This document shows, piece after piece, positions 5,611 to 12,011 of a DNA stretch of 14,999 bases; the stretch's first letter is position 1, and each line of letters starts with the position of its first letter. Below the pieces are notes generated by a model that saw nothing but the letters and a program-made list of their open reading frames with translations, was not told where the DNA came from and searched no databases. The translations under genes were made by a program, and so were the position numbers. Where the stretch lies: contig CATPBS010000296.1 of the NCBI GenBank assembly GCA_955652715.1, forward strand, positions 1-14,999. The letters run 5' to 3'. Source of the DNA: an uncultured Candidatus Udaeobacter sp. Lineage in GTDB: Bacteria > Verrucomicrobiota > Verrucomicrobiia > Chthoniobacterales > UBA10450.

Positions 5611-6498
5611 GTGAACAGGGAGAATCTCATTAAACTCCAAGACGGTGGCGCCATTGCTTTTGAAGAATACGGCGACGCAAACGGCGTGCCGGTGATATTT
5701 TGCCACGGCTGGCCGAGCTCACGGACCATGGCGCGCCTCACAGACGAACCAGCGCGCAGCCTCGGTATACGTATCATCTCACCGGATCGACCGGGCATCA
5801 GTGGCTCGAGCTTGCAGCGCAATCGAAAGTTGACCGATTGGCCACGTCTTATGGAACGAATCGTTGATCACCTCGACATCGGCGAATTCCGAATGCTCGC
5901 GATCTCTGGCGGGGCACCCTATGCCTACGCGACGGCCGCGGCCATGCCTCAACGAGTGCGGGCAATCGCCATAGTCGGTGGTGCTCCTCCACTTGCAGAG
6001 CTGACGGACACCGAAGGCTTGCTCCCGCTTTATCGGTGGATGATGGCGCTGTATCGAACCCGGCCGCGAATTTTACGAACATTCTTCTATCTGGCGCGGC
6101 CGGTTCTGTCATTGCGACCCCCGATCCGTTTTCGTCCGCTGCTCTTAAAAATGTTATTGTTGCGGCCGTGCGACGCAGAAAGCTTGCGCGACGCTGCGGC
6201 GTTTGAAGCTATTTTTGAAAGCCAACGGCGCGCATGGCGAGCATCGGCTGAAGGAGTAATGGCGGACGCGCAGATTTACGCGCAGCCATGGGGCTTTGCC
6301 ATTGAAGATGTGCGCGTTCCCGTCCGACTGTGGCACGGAAAGGAAGACCGCGCTTTCTCGGTTCAGTTAGCGGAACAAATTGCAACGCGCTTGCCCGATT
6401 GTAGAGCACGTTTCGTCGATGACGCCGGCCATTATTCGCTACCCATTCGCCATATGCATGAGATCTTGCAGGATCTGATTTGTACTCCAACAACGTGA
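5611..6498 (+). CDS. Alpha/beta-fold hydrolase
   Basis: A 295-residue soluble alpha/beta hydrolase. It has the oxyanion-hole strand VIFCHGWPSS (28-37), a nucleophile elbow with the slightly atypical sequence A-I-S99-G-G instead of GxSxG, the acid D246 in WHGKEDRAF and the base H274 in DDAGHYSLP. A complete Ser-Asp-His triad can therefore be proposed. The cap region (about 130-225) is Arg/Leu-rich. The substrate cannot be read from sequence; esterase-, lipase- and haloperoxidase-like relatives act on very different compounds. The start is GTG at 5611; the ATG two bases earlier is followed at once by a stop, and no clear ribosome binding site is visible. The gene is divergent from the ergothioneine block, with about 107 bases between starts, and convergent with the glycosyltransferase gene, whose stop is 32 bases away. 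Confidence 0.87.
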   Translation: MNRENLIKLQDGGAIAFEEYGDANGVPVIFCHGWPSSRTMARLTDEPARSLGIRIISPDRPGISGSSLQRNRKLTDWPRLMERIVDHLDIGEFRMLAISGGAPYAYATAAAMPQRVRAIAIVGGAPPLAELTDTEGLLPLYRWMMALYRTRPRILRTFFYLARPVLSLRPPIRFRPLLLKMLLLRPCDAESLRDAAAFEAIFESQRRAWRASAEGVMADAQIYAQPWGFAIEDVRVPVRLWHGKEDRAFSVQLAEQIATRLPDCRARFVDDAGHYSLPIRHMHEILQDLICTPTT

Positions 6499-6530
6499 GG
6501 CGGTCCCCCGCGAACGCGAAGCTTCCGTCG

Positions 6531-7691
6531 TCATCGCCGACTCACCGCAGCTCGTCCCGCATCCCCGATGGAAGCAGTCTCGCCGTCATACGTTTTTCCA
6601 GTGAGCGCAACATCGGCGCGCAGCTTTGCCTCCATCATTTTGTCGAACGAAAAATGCTTGGTCGCGTATCGAAAACCGTTCGCGGCGCAGTACGCGGCGA
6701 GTTCTGGATCGCAAATAAATTCCATGATTGCAGCCGCAAGCCCTTGGTTATCGCCCGGCTCAATGAGCAGACCGTTTTGGCGATGCTGCAGAATCTCCGG
6801 AATGTCGCCTACTTTTGTGGCGATGACCGGACGGCCGCTGGCGAAAGCTTCACGCAAAACAATCGGAGACGCTTCGGTGCGCAGCGAGGCAATGACTATC
6901 ATGTCGCACGCTGCGTAAACGTCGGGCGTGTCCCAGCGGTATCCCGCCATAACGATTTTGTCGGCCAATCCGGCCTGATCTATCGCGTTTCTTACATTGA
7001 TGCCCCGTTTCAAAATCCCCGTGCCTTGGCCTACGATGACGAAGCGGGCATCGGGACGCTTCTGCAAGACAAGACGGGCCGCTTCAACTAGAACGAGCTG
7101 GCCCTTATCGGGCCGGATCATCCCCACGTTACCAATCAGCGGGATGCCGTCGCTGACGCCGATTTCACTCCGAAATTTCGTTCGGTCGCGCGGCGGCTTG
7201 AATTTTTCCAAATCGACAGCTGAACCGATGACTTCAATTTTTGCAGGATTAATCCCATGTTCCTCTATCAACTGGCGTTTGATCACCGATGCGTCGGCAA
7301 CGATTTGCGAGCAGCCATGCTTAAAAACAAATGCGCGACCTTTGCCGCTGATTGGATCAGTGATACAGCGCGCGCGGCTCAGCGGAATCCCGCAAAAATA
7401 GAGCGGCAAGCAAATCCAGTGATCCTTCGAGCTGTAAGTTTTGAGCAGATCAATCTGGTTTCGCCGGCAAAATTTCCAGAGCTGCCATGAACAGCGCGGG
7501 TCAACGCGGCTCCGGAGTGGCATCGTTATTAGCCGTGTGCCGAGTTCGGAGGCCTTAGAGTGAACCTGACTCCCTGGATTGCAAATCAACCACGCCTGAT
7601 GCCCGTGCGCATTGAGCCAGTTAATCTCCAGACAGGTGCGGTACTCCTGGCCGCCCCAACTCCGGCTACTCTCTACATACAGAATGTTCAC
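6531..7691 (-). CDS. GT-B glycosyltransferase, family 4 type
   Basis: A 386-residue cytoplasmic glycosyltransferase. The N-terminal acceptor domain begins MNILYVESSRSWGGQE with the usual glycine-rich loop. The C-terminal Glycosyl_transf_1 domain (about 180-360) contains GNVGMIRPDKGQ (187-198), VIVGQGTG (218-225), the donor-binding EX7E motif EASPIVLRE (E273/E281) and GRPVIATKVGDIPEIL. Such retaining GT4 enzymes usually move a sugar from a nucleotide donor onto a lipid- or polysaccharide-linked acceptor, often in envelope glycan synthesis. The acceptor here is unknown. The start is GTG at 7691, 35 bases after the stop of the acyl carrier protein, so the two genes are likely co-transcribed. The C-terminal 25 residues (after ALTGKTYDGE) look like a disordered extension. 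Confidence 0.9.
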   Translation of the reverse strand: MNILYVESSRSWGGQEYRTCLEINWLNAHGHQAWLICNPGSQVHSKASELGTRLITMPLRSRVDPRCSWQLWKFCRRNQIDLLKTYSSKDHWICLPLYFCGIPLSRARCITDPISGKGRAFVFKHGCSQIVADASVIKRQLIEEHGINPAKIEVIGSAVDLEKFKPPRDRTKFRSEIGVSDGIPLIGNVGMIRPDKGQLVLVEAARLVLQKRPDARFVIVGQGTGILKRGINVRNAIDQAGLADKIVMAGYRWDTPDVYAACDMIVIASLRTEASPIVLREAFASGRPVIATKVGDIPEILQHRQNGLLIEPGDNQGLAAAIMEFICDPELAAYCAANGFRYATKHFSFDKMMEAKLRADVALTGKTYDGETASIGDAGRAAVSRR

Positions 7692-7726
7692 GTCGAATCG
7701 ATCACGCCTGCGCCCACCGGCACAGC

Positions 7727-7996
7727 CTACGCCGCGGCGCCACGTTTTTCGAGGATGTAATCGTGAATCGTATTTACGGTCCGAAGCGCTTTCCCGGCTA
7801 CGTCCGAGCTGGGAACACCGACTGCAAATGTTTTTTCCATGCTTACCACGAGTTCGAGGGCATCGATGGAATCCAGGCCGAGGCCATCCGGACCGAAAAG
7901 CGGCAAGTCATCTCCGATCTGCTCAGGAGTAACTTGCAGCATCAGATTTTTAACAAGCATTTCCTTGATTTGGGCGCGCAAATCGGGCTCAGACAT
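7727..7996 (-). CDS. Acyl carrier protein
   Basis: An 89-residue acyl carrier protein that would hold acyl chains on a 4'-phosphopantetheine arm. The attachment serine is S43 in DGLGLDSIDALEL, flanked by the usual acidic helix. Earlier helices (PDLRAQIKEMLVKNL, EQIGDDLPLFG) and the ending TVNTIHDYILEKRG fit the family. The start chosen is ATG at 7996-7994, the normal family length; an in-frame GTG at 8083 would add 29 residues unlike any ACP and overlap the promoter signals. The DSIDALEL form resembles ACPs of specialised fatty-acid, polyketide or arylpolyene systems more than the housekeeping AcpP motif DSLDTVEL. No ketosynthase, acyltransferase or phosphopantetheinyl transferase is in the window, so its partners lie elsewhere. 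It is followed by the glycosyltransferase gene, suggesting an acylated glycan or glycolipid; this is inference. Confidence 0.88.
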   Translation of the reverse strand: MSEPDLRAQIKEMLVKNLMLQVTPEQIGDDLPLFGPDGLGLDSIDALELVVSMEKTFAVGVPSSDVAGKALRTVNTIHDYILEKRGAAA

Positions 7997-8008
7997 AAAC
8001 GAGCCGCG

Positions 8009-8037
8009 ATTTTGCCGCAAATCGCGCGTTAGGTCAA
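8009..8037 (-). promoter_or_regulatory. Candidate promoter for the ACP-glycosyltransferase pair, overlapping a hairpin
   Basis: On the minus strand TTGACC (8037-8032, 5/6) is followed by exactly 17 bases and CAAAAT (8014-8009, 4/6). The predicted start, near 8002, is only about 6 bases before the ATG at 7996, so the transcript would be almost leaderless. The same region holds the perfect 8-base inverted repeat CGCGATTT (8005-8012) / AAATCGCG (8019-8026), which overlaps the -10 and could be an operator. Confidence 0.35.
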
Positions 8038-8110
8038 ACGGGTGGGGGGACGATTCTGCGCGGACCGGCGACTGCAAGCTCACGTCGCTCGAATCATCGC
8101 GGATGATTTC

Positions 8111-8434
8111 TTAGACCTGATCGGCTTTGTCGCCAGGCGTAACTGCTTCATTTGGCTGCGGCGAGGTCACGCTGGTTCCAGGCTGGTTCTCAGTTCGCGC
8201 CACGGTCGATTGCGCTGGTTTCACGTCGGATTTGACGACTTCGGTCTCAGACTTTCCGGCCTTATGCAGTTCGTCGCTGAATTCGTCCTTTGCTTTTTGA
8301 AACTCTTTAACTGCCTGGCCCATGCCGCGGGCGAGCTCCGGCAGTTTCTTTGCTCCGAACAAGACCAGAATAATCAGCAGAATGACAATTAAGTCTGGCC
8401 CTGCCAAGTTCATGAAGCTGGCGACGAGGCTCAT
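8111..8434 (-). CDS. tatA: Twin-arginine translocase subunit TatA/TatE
   Basis: A 107-residue TatA-family protein that forms the pore-like component exporting folded proteins. It has a short periplasmic N-terminus, one membrane helix (DLIVILLIILVLF, about 14-26), the diagnostic FG hinge followed by AKKLPELARGMGQAVKEF (amphipathic helix), then a charged and disordered tail rich in Thr, Ser, Pro and Gln. It starts with ATG at 8434-8432, with GAGAG about 7 bases upstream; M8 is an alternative start. No tatC is adjacent, so the rest of the translocase is encoded elsewhere. Downstream on the same strand, 114 bases away, is the ACP gene, which has its own promoter candidate, so the two need not form an operon. 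The Ku gene lies upstream on the other strand; I see nothing definite in the 118 bases between their starts. Confidence 0.93.
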   Translation of the reverse strand: MSLVASFMNLAGPDLIVILLIILVLFGAKKLPELARGMGQAVKEFQKAKDEFSDELHKAGKSETEVVKSDVKPAQSTVARTENQPGTSVTSPQPNEAVTPGDKADQV

Positions 8435-8552
8435 ACGCTGCTCTCAAGATCAAGCTGTTTGGAGAAGTTGCAAGGCAATTCCGTTGGGCGGTATTGAGGG
8501 CTCCGTGATTGACATGGCTAGCCTGCCATGGGAAAAGATTCCCTTACCACAT

Positions 8553-9416
8553 ATGCGACCGATCTGGAAAGGCAGCATCAGCTTCGGGCTGGTTTATATT
8601 CCAGTGGCGGTTTTTCCGGCCACGCGCGAGGAAAAGCTTAGCTTTCGACAGCTTCGTTCCAGCGATCTCAGCCCCATTAGATACAAAAAGGTGGCGGAAG
8701 CCGACTCGAAAGAAGTTCCGGCCGACCAAATCGTAAAAGGCTTCGAATATGAGCGCGGCCGTTATGTTGTGATGAAGGATGGGGACTTTGAAAAGGTGCG
8801 AATCGAGTCCACGCATTCCATTGACATCACCGATTTCGTTGACTTGGAACAGGTGGATCCGAAGTTCTTCTACAGACCATATTTCCTGGAGCCGCAAAAG
8901 GGTGGGGAAAAAGCATACGCAGTTTTGCATAAGGCGCTCAGCGGGACGGGAAAGACCGGTATTGCCAAGGTTGTGATCAGCAATCGCGAGCATCTCGCGG
9001 CCGTAAAACCGGATGGCTTGTTCCTAATTTTGGAGCTCATGCACTTTGCCAGCGAAATATTAAGCGCTGAGGTCTTGAAGAACGGTTCGACTACAGCCGT
9101 CAGCGATAAGGAATTAAAGATGGCACAGGCGCTCATCGAGAGCATGAGCGTTCCCTGGGAGCCGGAAAAGTATCGCGACGAATACCGGACGGCATTGATG
9201 GAGATCATCGAACAAAAGGCGCAGCACAAAGAGATCACCACGAAAGCGCCAGCCCCTCCAGCACCAACCAACGTTGTTGATTTGGTTAAGGTATTGCAGG
9301 ACAGCCTGAACCGGACGCAATCCCTCAAGCAAAAACGCGGGGCTGGCCGATCCGGTGCCCGCGGATCGACGAGCGCTCTCGTCAGACAGAGGCGCCGAGC
9401 AGGCGCTCTGGGATAA
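8553..9416 (+). CDS. ku: Non-homologous end-joining protein Ku
   Basis: A 287-residue bacterial Ku. The homodimer rings broken DNA ends and recruits the ligase LigD. It opens with MRPIWKGSISFGLVYIPVAV, the hallmark N-terminus, followed by a beta-barrel core with SPIRYKKVAEAD, GFEYERGRYVVM, SIDITDFVDLEQVDP, FYRPYFLEP and VLHKALSGTGKTGIAK, and helical arms with LILELMHFASEI and KMAQALIESM. The start was chosen from the family. An in-frame ATG at 8514 would add 13 residues and has GAGGG 13 bases upstream, so it remains possible. The C-terminus after VVDLVKVLQDSLNRT is basic, and its last 20 or so codons (GSTSALVRQRRRAGALG) come from palindromic DNA. No ligD is present in the window. It is divergent from tatA. 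Confidence 0.93.
   Translation: MRPIWKGSISFGLVYIPVAVFPATREEKLSFRQLRSSDLSPIRYKKVAEADSKEVPADQIVKGFEYERGRYVVMKDGDFEKVRIESTHSIDITDFVDLEQVDPKFFYRPYFLEPQKGGEKAYAVLHKALSGTGKTGIAKVVISNREHLAAVKPDGLFLILELMHFASEILSAEVLKNGSTTAVSDKELKMAQALIESMSVPWEPEKYRDEYRTALMEIIEQKAQHKEITTKAPAPPAPTNVVDLVKVLQDSLNRTQSLKQKRGAGRSGARGSTSALVRQRRRAGALG
9368..9408. repeat. Palindrome-rich segment at the 3' end of ku
   Basis: GACGAG (9368-9373) and CTCGTC (9378-9383) form a perfect 6-base stem with a 4-base loop. GGCGCC follows at 9391-9396, and GAGCGC (9371-9376) can pair with GCGCTC (9403-9408). The segment encodes the last residues of Ku in frame and looks like another small dispersed palindromic element, though the evidence is weaker than for the others. 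Confidence 0.4.
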
Positions 9417-9419
9417 TAC

Positions 9420-9433
9420 CGGGTGCACGCCCG
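9420..9433 (+). terminator. Weak hairpin downstream of ku
   Basis: CGGGTGCACGCCCG can form a short stem of CGGG/CCCG extended by a T-G and a G-C pair, starting 4 bases after the ku stop. No run of T follows, so intrinsic termination is doubtful. It may only separate the ku transcript from the rpsN promoter just downstream. Confidence 0.2.
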
Positions 9434-9461
9434 TTGCAAATTGTAAGGCCGGCATTATAGT
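9434..9461 (+). promoter_or_regulatory. Candidate promoter of rpsN, near-leaderless
   Basis: TTGCAA (9434-9439, 4/6) is followed by 16 bases and TATAGT (9456-9461, 5/6). A start near 9468 would leave about 6 bases before the ATG at 9474, too short for a ribosome binding site, and none is visible there. Confidence 0.4.
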
Positions 9462-9473
9462 CGGCACTTCTTT

Positions 9474-9743
9474 ATGGCCAAGACTGCCTGGATTAATCGC
9501 AATGAGCGAAAGCGCGCAACGGTGAAAAAATACGCCGCGCGCCGCGCAGAGTTAAAGGCGAAAAAAGACTATGCTGCCCTCGCGCAGTTACCGCGTGACG
9601 CCAGCCCCACGCGCGTTGTGAACCGGTGCGAAGTTACCGGGCGCCGGCGCGCTTTCATTCGCCGGTTCAGGATGTCGCGTCTCACTTTTCGTGAACTGGC
9701 TTCGCAAGGGCTCATCCCTGGCGTAACTAAGTCCAGCTGGTAA
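9474..9743 (+). CDS. rpsN: Small ribosomal subunit protein uS14, zinc-independent form
   Basis: An 89-residue S14 that binds 16S rRNA in the head of the 30S subunit. The family signature is complete: MAKTAWINRNERKR at the N-terminus and CEVTGRRRAFIRRFRMSR...LTFRELASQGLIPGV...KSSW at the C-terminus. Only one cysteine is present, so this is the long zinc-free (C-minus) form and lacks the CXXC pairs of the short zinc-ribbon form. It is encoded alone, not in an S10/spc ribosomal cluster. Such isolated C-minus copies are in some bacteria spare paralogues expressed under zinc limitation. Whether a second S14 exists cannot be seen here, and I find no obvious Zur site. Confidence 0.96.
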   Translation: MAKTAWINRNERKRATVKKYAARRAELKAKKDYAALAQLPRDASPTRVVNRCEVTGRRRAFIRRFRMSRLTFRELASQGLIPGVTKSSW

Positions 9744-9793
9744 ACTAGGAGCGATATCAGCTTTTTTCGGATGCCGCACCGCGCGTCCGAGCA

Positions 9794-11209
9794 ATGAACA
9801 TACCCTTGTTATTTTCACTGGCAGCAACCTCGATGGCACGAAGCGTTGCGCCCCATTGGGACCCACCGATGCTGGTCCTCGGAAAACTGACAGTCATCGC
9901 CGCGCTTGTCGCGCTAAATGCATTCTTCGTCGCCTGCGAATTTTCGATTGTAAAAATCCGTACCACTCAGCTCGAGGCGCTCTTGGAAGAAGGCAACCTT
10001 CGCGCCCGTTTCGTCAAACACGTTCGCGCGCACCTAGACGCATATCTTTCGGCGACGCAATTAGGTATAACGCTGGCGAGCCTCGCGCTCGGCTGGATCG
10101 GTGAGCAATCGTTGGTGTCGATCCTGCAACCGGCCCTGGCCGTCGTGCATATCTACTCCTACGCTGTAGCAACTTCGATTGCCATCGCGCTCGCTTTCGC
10201 GGGGATCACTTTTTTGCACATTGTGTTTGGAGAACTCGCACCGAAATACATCGCAATTTCCAATCCGTTGCCGGTGGCACTTCGGCTGATGCGGCTGCTC
10301 GGTGCGTTTTACGTTTTGTTTAAACCGGCCATCTGGCTCCTGAATAAATCGTCGAATTTCCTTTTGCACAGAGTGCTTCGGCTTCAACCGATTCCGGCGA
10401 GCGAGCTTGCACACAGCGAAGAGGAATTGCGATTAATCCTCGAGCAAAGCGAAAAATCCGCAGACGTCAGTCCGCTCGGGCGTGAGCTCGTTTTTAACGT
10501 GTTAGATCTGCGCGATCGGGTGGTGCGCGATATCATGACCCCGCGCGGTGAAATCGTCTACCTCGACTTGGAGGATGATTTCGACACCAATGTGAAAAAA
10601 GCGATCGAATCTCGGCACACGCGGTTTCCGTTGTGCCGTGAGAATCTTGATAACACGATCGGCCTCATACATATCAAGGAGCTGGTCCCGATGATGCGCG
10701 ATCCGCATCCTGATTTGTTGAAGATCAAGCGCGATTTGATTCCGCTACCGGAGATGATGCCCCTTGAAAAATTGCTCAAACTATTCCTGGGCAAGCACGC
10801 GCATCTTGCACTGGTGGTGGATGAGTTTGGGGGAACGGTTGGCATGGTGACGCTGGAGAATGTCCTTGAGGAGCTGGTCGGCGATATTCAGGACGAGTTC
10901 GATTTCGAAAAGGAAGAGTTTCGCAAGATCAACGCGAACGAATTCAGTGTGGACGGTGCGCTCGGACTTTACGAGCTGAACGATCTCGCGAAGCTTGAGC
11001 TTGAGAGCCCGGACGTTAGCACAATCGGCGGTTATGTTACCCATCTACTCGGCCATCTGCCCAAGACCGGCGACCAAGTTAAGATCGACAACTATCTGGT
11101 TACGGTTTCACAAGCCGATAGCCGCCGCGTGAATCAGCTCCACTTTAAGAAATTGAGCGACGTTGCCAGCGAAGAATCTCTTTCCGTGACAAAATCGAGT
11201 GCTCAGTAG
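9794..11209 (+). CDS. CNNM/HlyC-CorC family transporter with CBS domains
   Basis: A 471-residue inner-membrane protein of the DUF21/CNNM-CorC family, whose members move or regulate Mg2+/Co2+ or Na+. The DUF21 membrane domain spans about residues 25-205, with [15 protein letters not shown] after the first helix, [18 protein letters not shown] and the diagnostic FGELAPK (145-151). Two CBS motifs follow (about 245-305 and 310-370), with [13 protein letters not shown] and [18 protein letters not shown] (343-360). A CorC_HlyC domain (about 375-455) contains [14 protein letters not shown] and [11 protein letters not shown]. The ATG at 9794 is used; M26 or M14 are possible shorter starts, and no ribosome binding site distinguishes them. 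The annotation 'hemolysin' often given to relatives is historical and not supported. Ion specificity is unknown. Confidence 0.9.
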   Translation: MNIPLLFSLAATSMARSVAPHWDPPMLVLGKLTVIAALVALNAFFVACEFSIVKIRTTQLEALLEEGNLRARFVKHVRAHLDAYLSATQLGITLASLALGWIGEQSLVSILQPALAVVHIYSYAVATSIAIALAFAGITFLHIVFGELAPKYIAISNPLPVALRLMRLLGAFYVLFKPAIWLLNKSSNFLLHRVLRLQPIPASELAHSEEELRLILEQSEKSADVSPLGRELVFNVLDLRDRVVRDIMTPRGEIVYLDLEDDFDTNVKKAIESRHTRFPLCRENLDNTIGLIHIKELVPMMRDPHPDLLKIKRDLIPLPEMMPLEKLLKLFLGKHAHLALVVDEFGGTVGMVTLENVLEELVGDIQDEFDFEKEEFRKINANEFSVDGALGLYELNDLAKLELESPDVSTIGGYVTHLLGHLPKTGDQVKIDNYLVTVSQADSRRVNQLHFKKLSDVASEESLSVTKSSAQ

Positions 11210-11254
11210 ATATGGCGCTGCGCGCTGTTACGGTCGCGGGGACGTGACTACAAC

Positions 11255-11437
11255 ATGGATCTTATCACGAAGGCCGAAATCACCTGCCCACACTGCGGCG
11301 AAATTTTTCCGATTCAGATCGATGCTTCGCAGCCGGAACAAACCCTGATCGAGGATTGCGCTGTCTGTTGCCGCCCAATTACGCTGACGATTCGTTGTCG
11401 TCCCGGAGCGATTGTTGAGCTTAACTGTAGTCTGTAG
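11255..11437 (+). CDS. CPXCG-motif cysteine-rich small protein
   Basis: A 60-residue soluble protein with two cysteine knuckles, CPHCG (11-15) and CAVCCRP (35-41), plus a further Cys in TIRCRPG and one near the end. This matches the small CPXCG cysteine-rich family of unknown function, probably a zinc ribbon. ATG at 11255 follows GGGGA by about 13 bases. It starts 45 bases after the CNNM gene and may share its transcript. It ends 19 bases from the convergent mntR stop. No biochemical role is known to me; length and spacing are normal for the family. Confidence 0.8.
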   Translation: MDLITKAEITCPHCGEIFPIQIDASQPEQTLIEDCAVCCRPITLTIRCRPGAIVELNCSL

Positions 11438-11456
11438 CGGCGCCTGGGTCACTACT

Positions 11457-11936
11457 CTAGGCAATTGCCGCTTCCAACGTGGCGCGTAACGCCGGTCGTC
11501 GTCGCAATTGCGCGGTCAGAGCCTGGATTGCGCGCAAGGTTGGAGGGCTGATGTGATGTTCCATTCCTTCAACATCATGATAAATGACGCGCTCATCCAA
11601 GCCGAGTAGTCTTAGAAAATCGGTGAGAAGTTTGTGCCGGTGCACAATCTTGCGAGCCAGATTCTTGCCGGCTGCGGTCAAAATGAGCCCGCGATATTTC
11701 TCGTATTTCAGAAGGCCCTCCGCATCGAGCCGCTGCACCATGTTCGTCACGCTGGCCTGCGAAATCCTCAGCGCTGCCGCGATATCGACAACCCGGGCGT
11801 ATCCCTTGGAATTAATCAGTTCCAGGATGCGTTCCAGGTAATCCTCGACGGCAGCAGAACTGCCGCGTGCCGATTGAGAAGTTTTTTTGCCTCGCACGGA
11901 CTGGAAAATAGAAAGGCGAGTAAAATAGTCAACCAA
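11457..11936 (-). CDS. mntR: Manganese-dependent transcriptional regulator MntR (DtxR family)
   Basis: A 159-residue DtxR/MntR-family repressor. It aligns closely with Bacillus subtilis MntR through GYARVVDIA, SVTNMVQRLD, YEKYRGLILT and DVEGMEHH. Every metal ligand of that protein is conserved at a constant offset of 24 residues: D32, E35, H101, E123, E126 and H127 (B. subtilis D8, E11, H77, E99, E102, H103). This supports manganese sensing rather than iron. The winged-helix domain spans about 28-95 and the dimer domain 96-145; no SH3-like third domain is present. The start is a TTG at 11936-11934 with no ribosome binding site, giving a 24-residue polar extension. A later start such as GTG (V14) is possible. 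It is divergent from mntH with a shared control region, and probably represses mntH when manganese is sufficient. Confidence 0.92.
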   Translation of the reverse strand: MVDYFTRLSIFQSVRGKKTSQSARGSSAAVEDYLERILELINSKGYARVVDIAAALRISQASVTNMVQRLDAEGLLKYEKYRGLILTAAGKNLARKIVHRHKLLTDFLRLLGLDERVIYHDVEGMEHHISPPTLRAIQALTAQLRRRPALRATLEAAIA

Positions 11937-11959
11937 ATAAATAATTGTCTATTGACAGA

Positions 11960-11969
11960 ATTATATAAT
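11960..11969. promoter_or_regulatory. Palindromic -10 region shared by mntR and mntH
   Basis: ATTATATAAT is a perfect 10-base palindrome that places a TATAAT hexamer on both strands: plus 11964-11969, minus 11965-11960. It sits in an AT-rich 75-base divergent intergenic region. A perfect TTGACA lies at 11952-11957 but only 6 bases from the plus TATAAT, so it cannot pair with it as a -35. Confidence 0.45.
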
Positions 11970-11976
11970 GATACAA

Positions 11977-11995
11977 CTAAATTAGGCTAACCTAA
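11977..11995. promoter_or_regulatory. DtxR/IdeR-like operator, putative MntR box
   Basis: CTAAATTAGGCTAACCTAA matches 16 of 19 positions of the IdeR/DtxR consensus TTAGGTTAGGCTAACCTAA; its last 14 bases match exactly. It lies immediately downstream of the plus-strand TATAAT and 16 bases before the mntH ATG, so a bound repressor would cover the expected transcription start. A DtxR-family gene (mntR) diverges from the same region, which makes MntR the natural ligand. Confidence 0.72.
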
Positions 11996-12011
11996 ATCAG
12001 CTATCGAACTC

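Noticed and set aside
8322..8552. Extended N-terminus of Ku beginning at 8322
   Set aside because: It overlaps tatA on the opposite strand, and the Ku family starts at the MRPIWKGSI sequence (8553); the extra residues have no similarity to Ku.
9794..11209. Hemolysin label for the CNNM/CorC protein
   Set aside because: The name comes from a historical misattribution; the DUF21, CBS and CorC domains indicate an ion transport or regulatory protein.
11952..11969. TTGACA and TATAAT as a sigma-70 promoter for mntH
   Set aside because: Both hexamers are perfect, but the spacing is only 6 bases, too short for a polymerase to use both.
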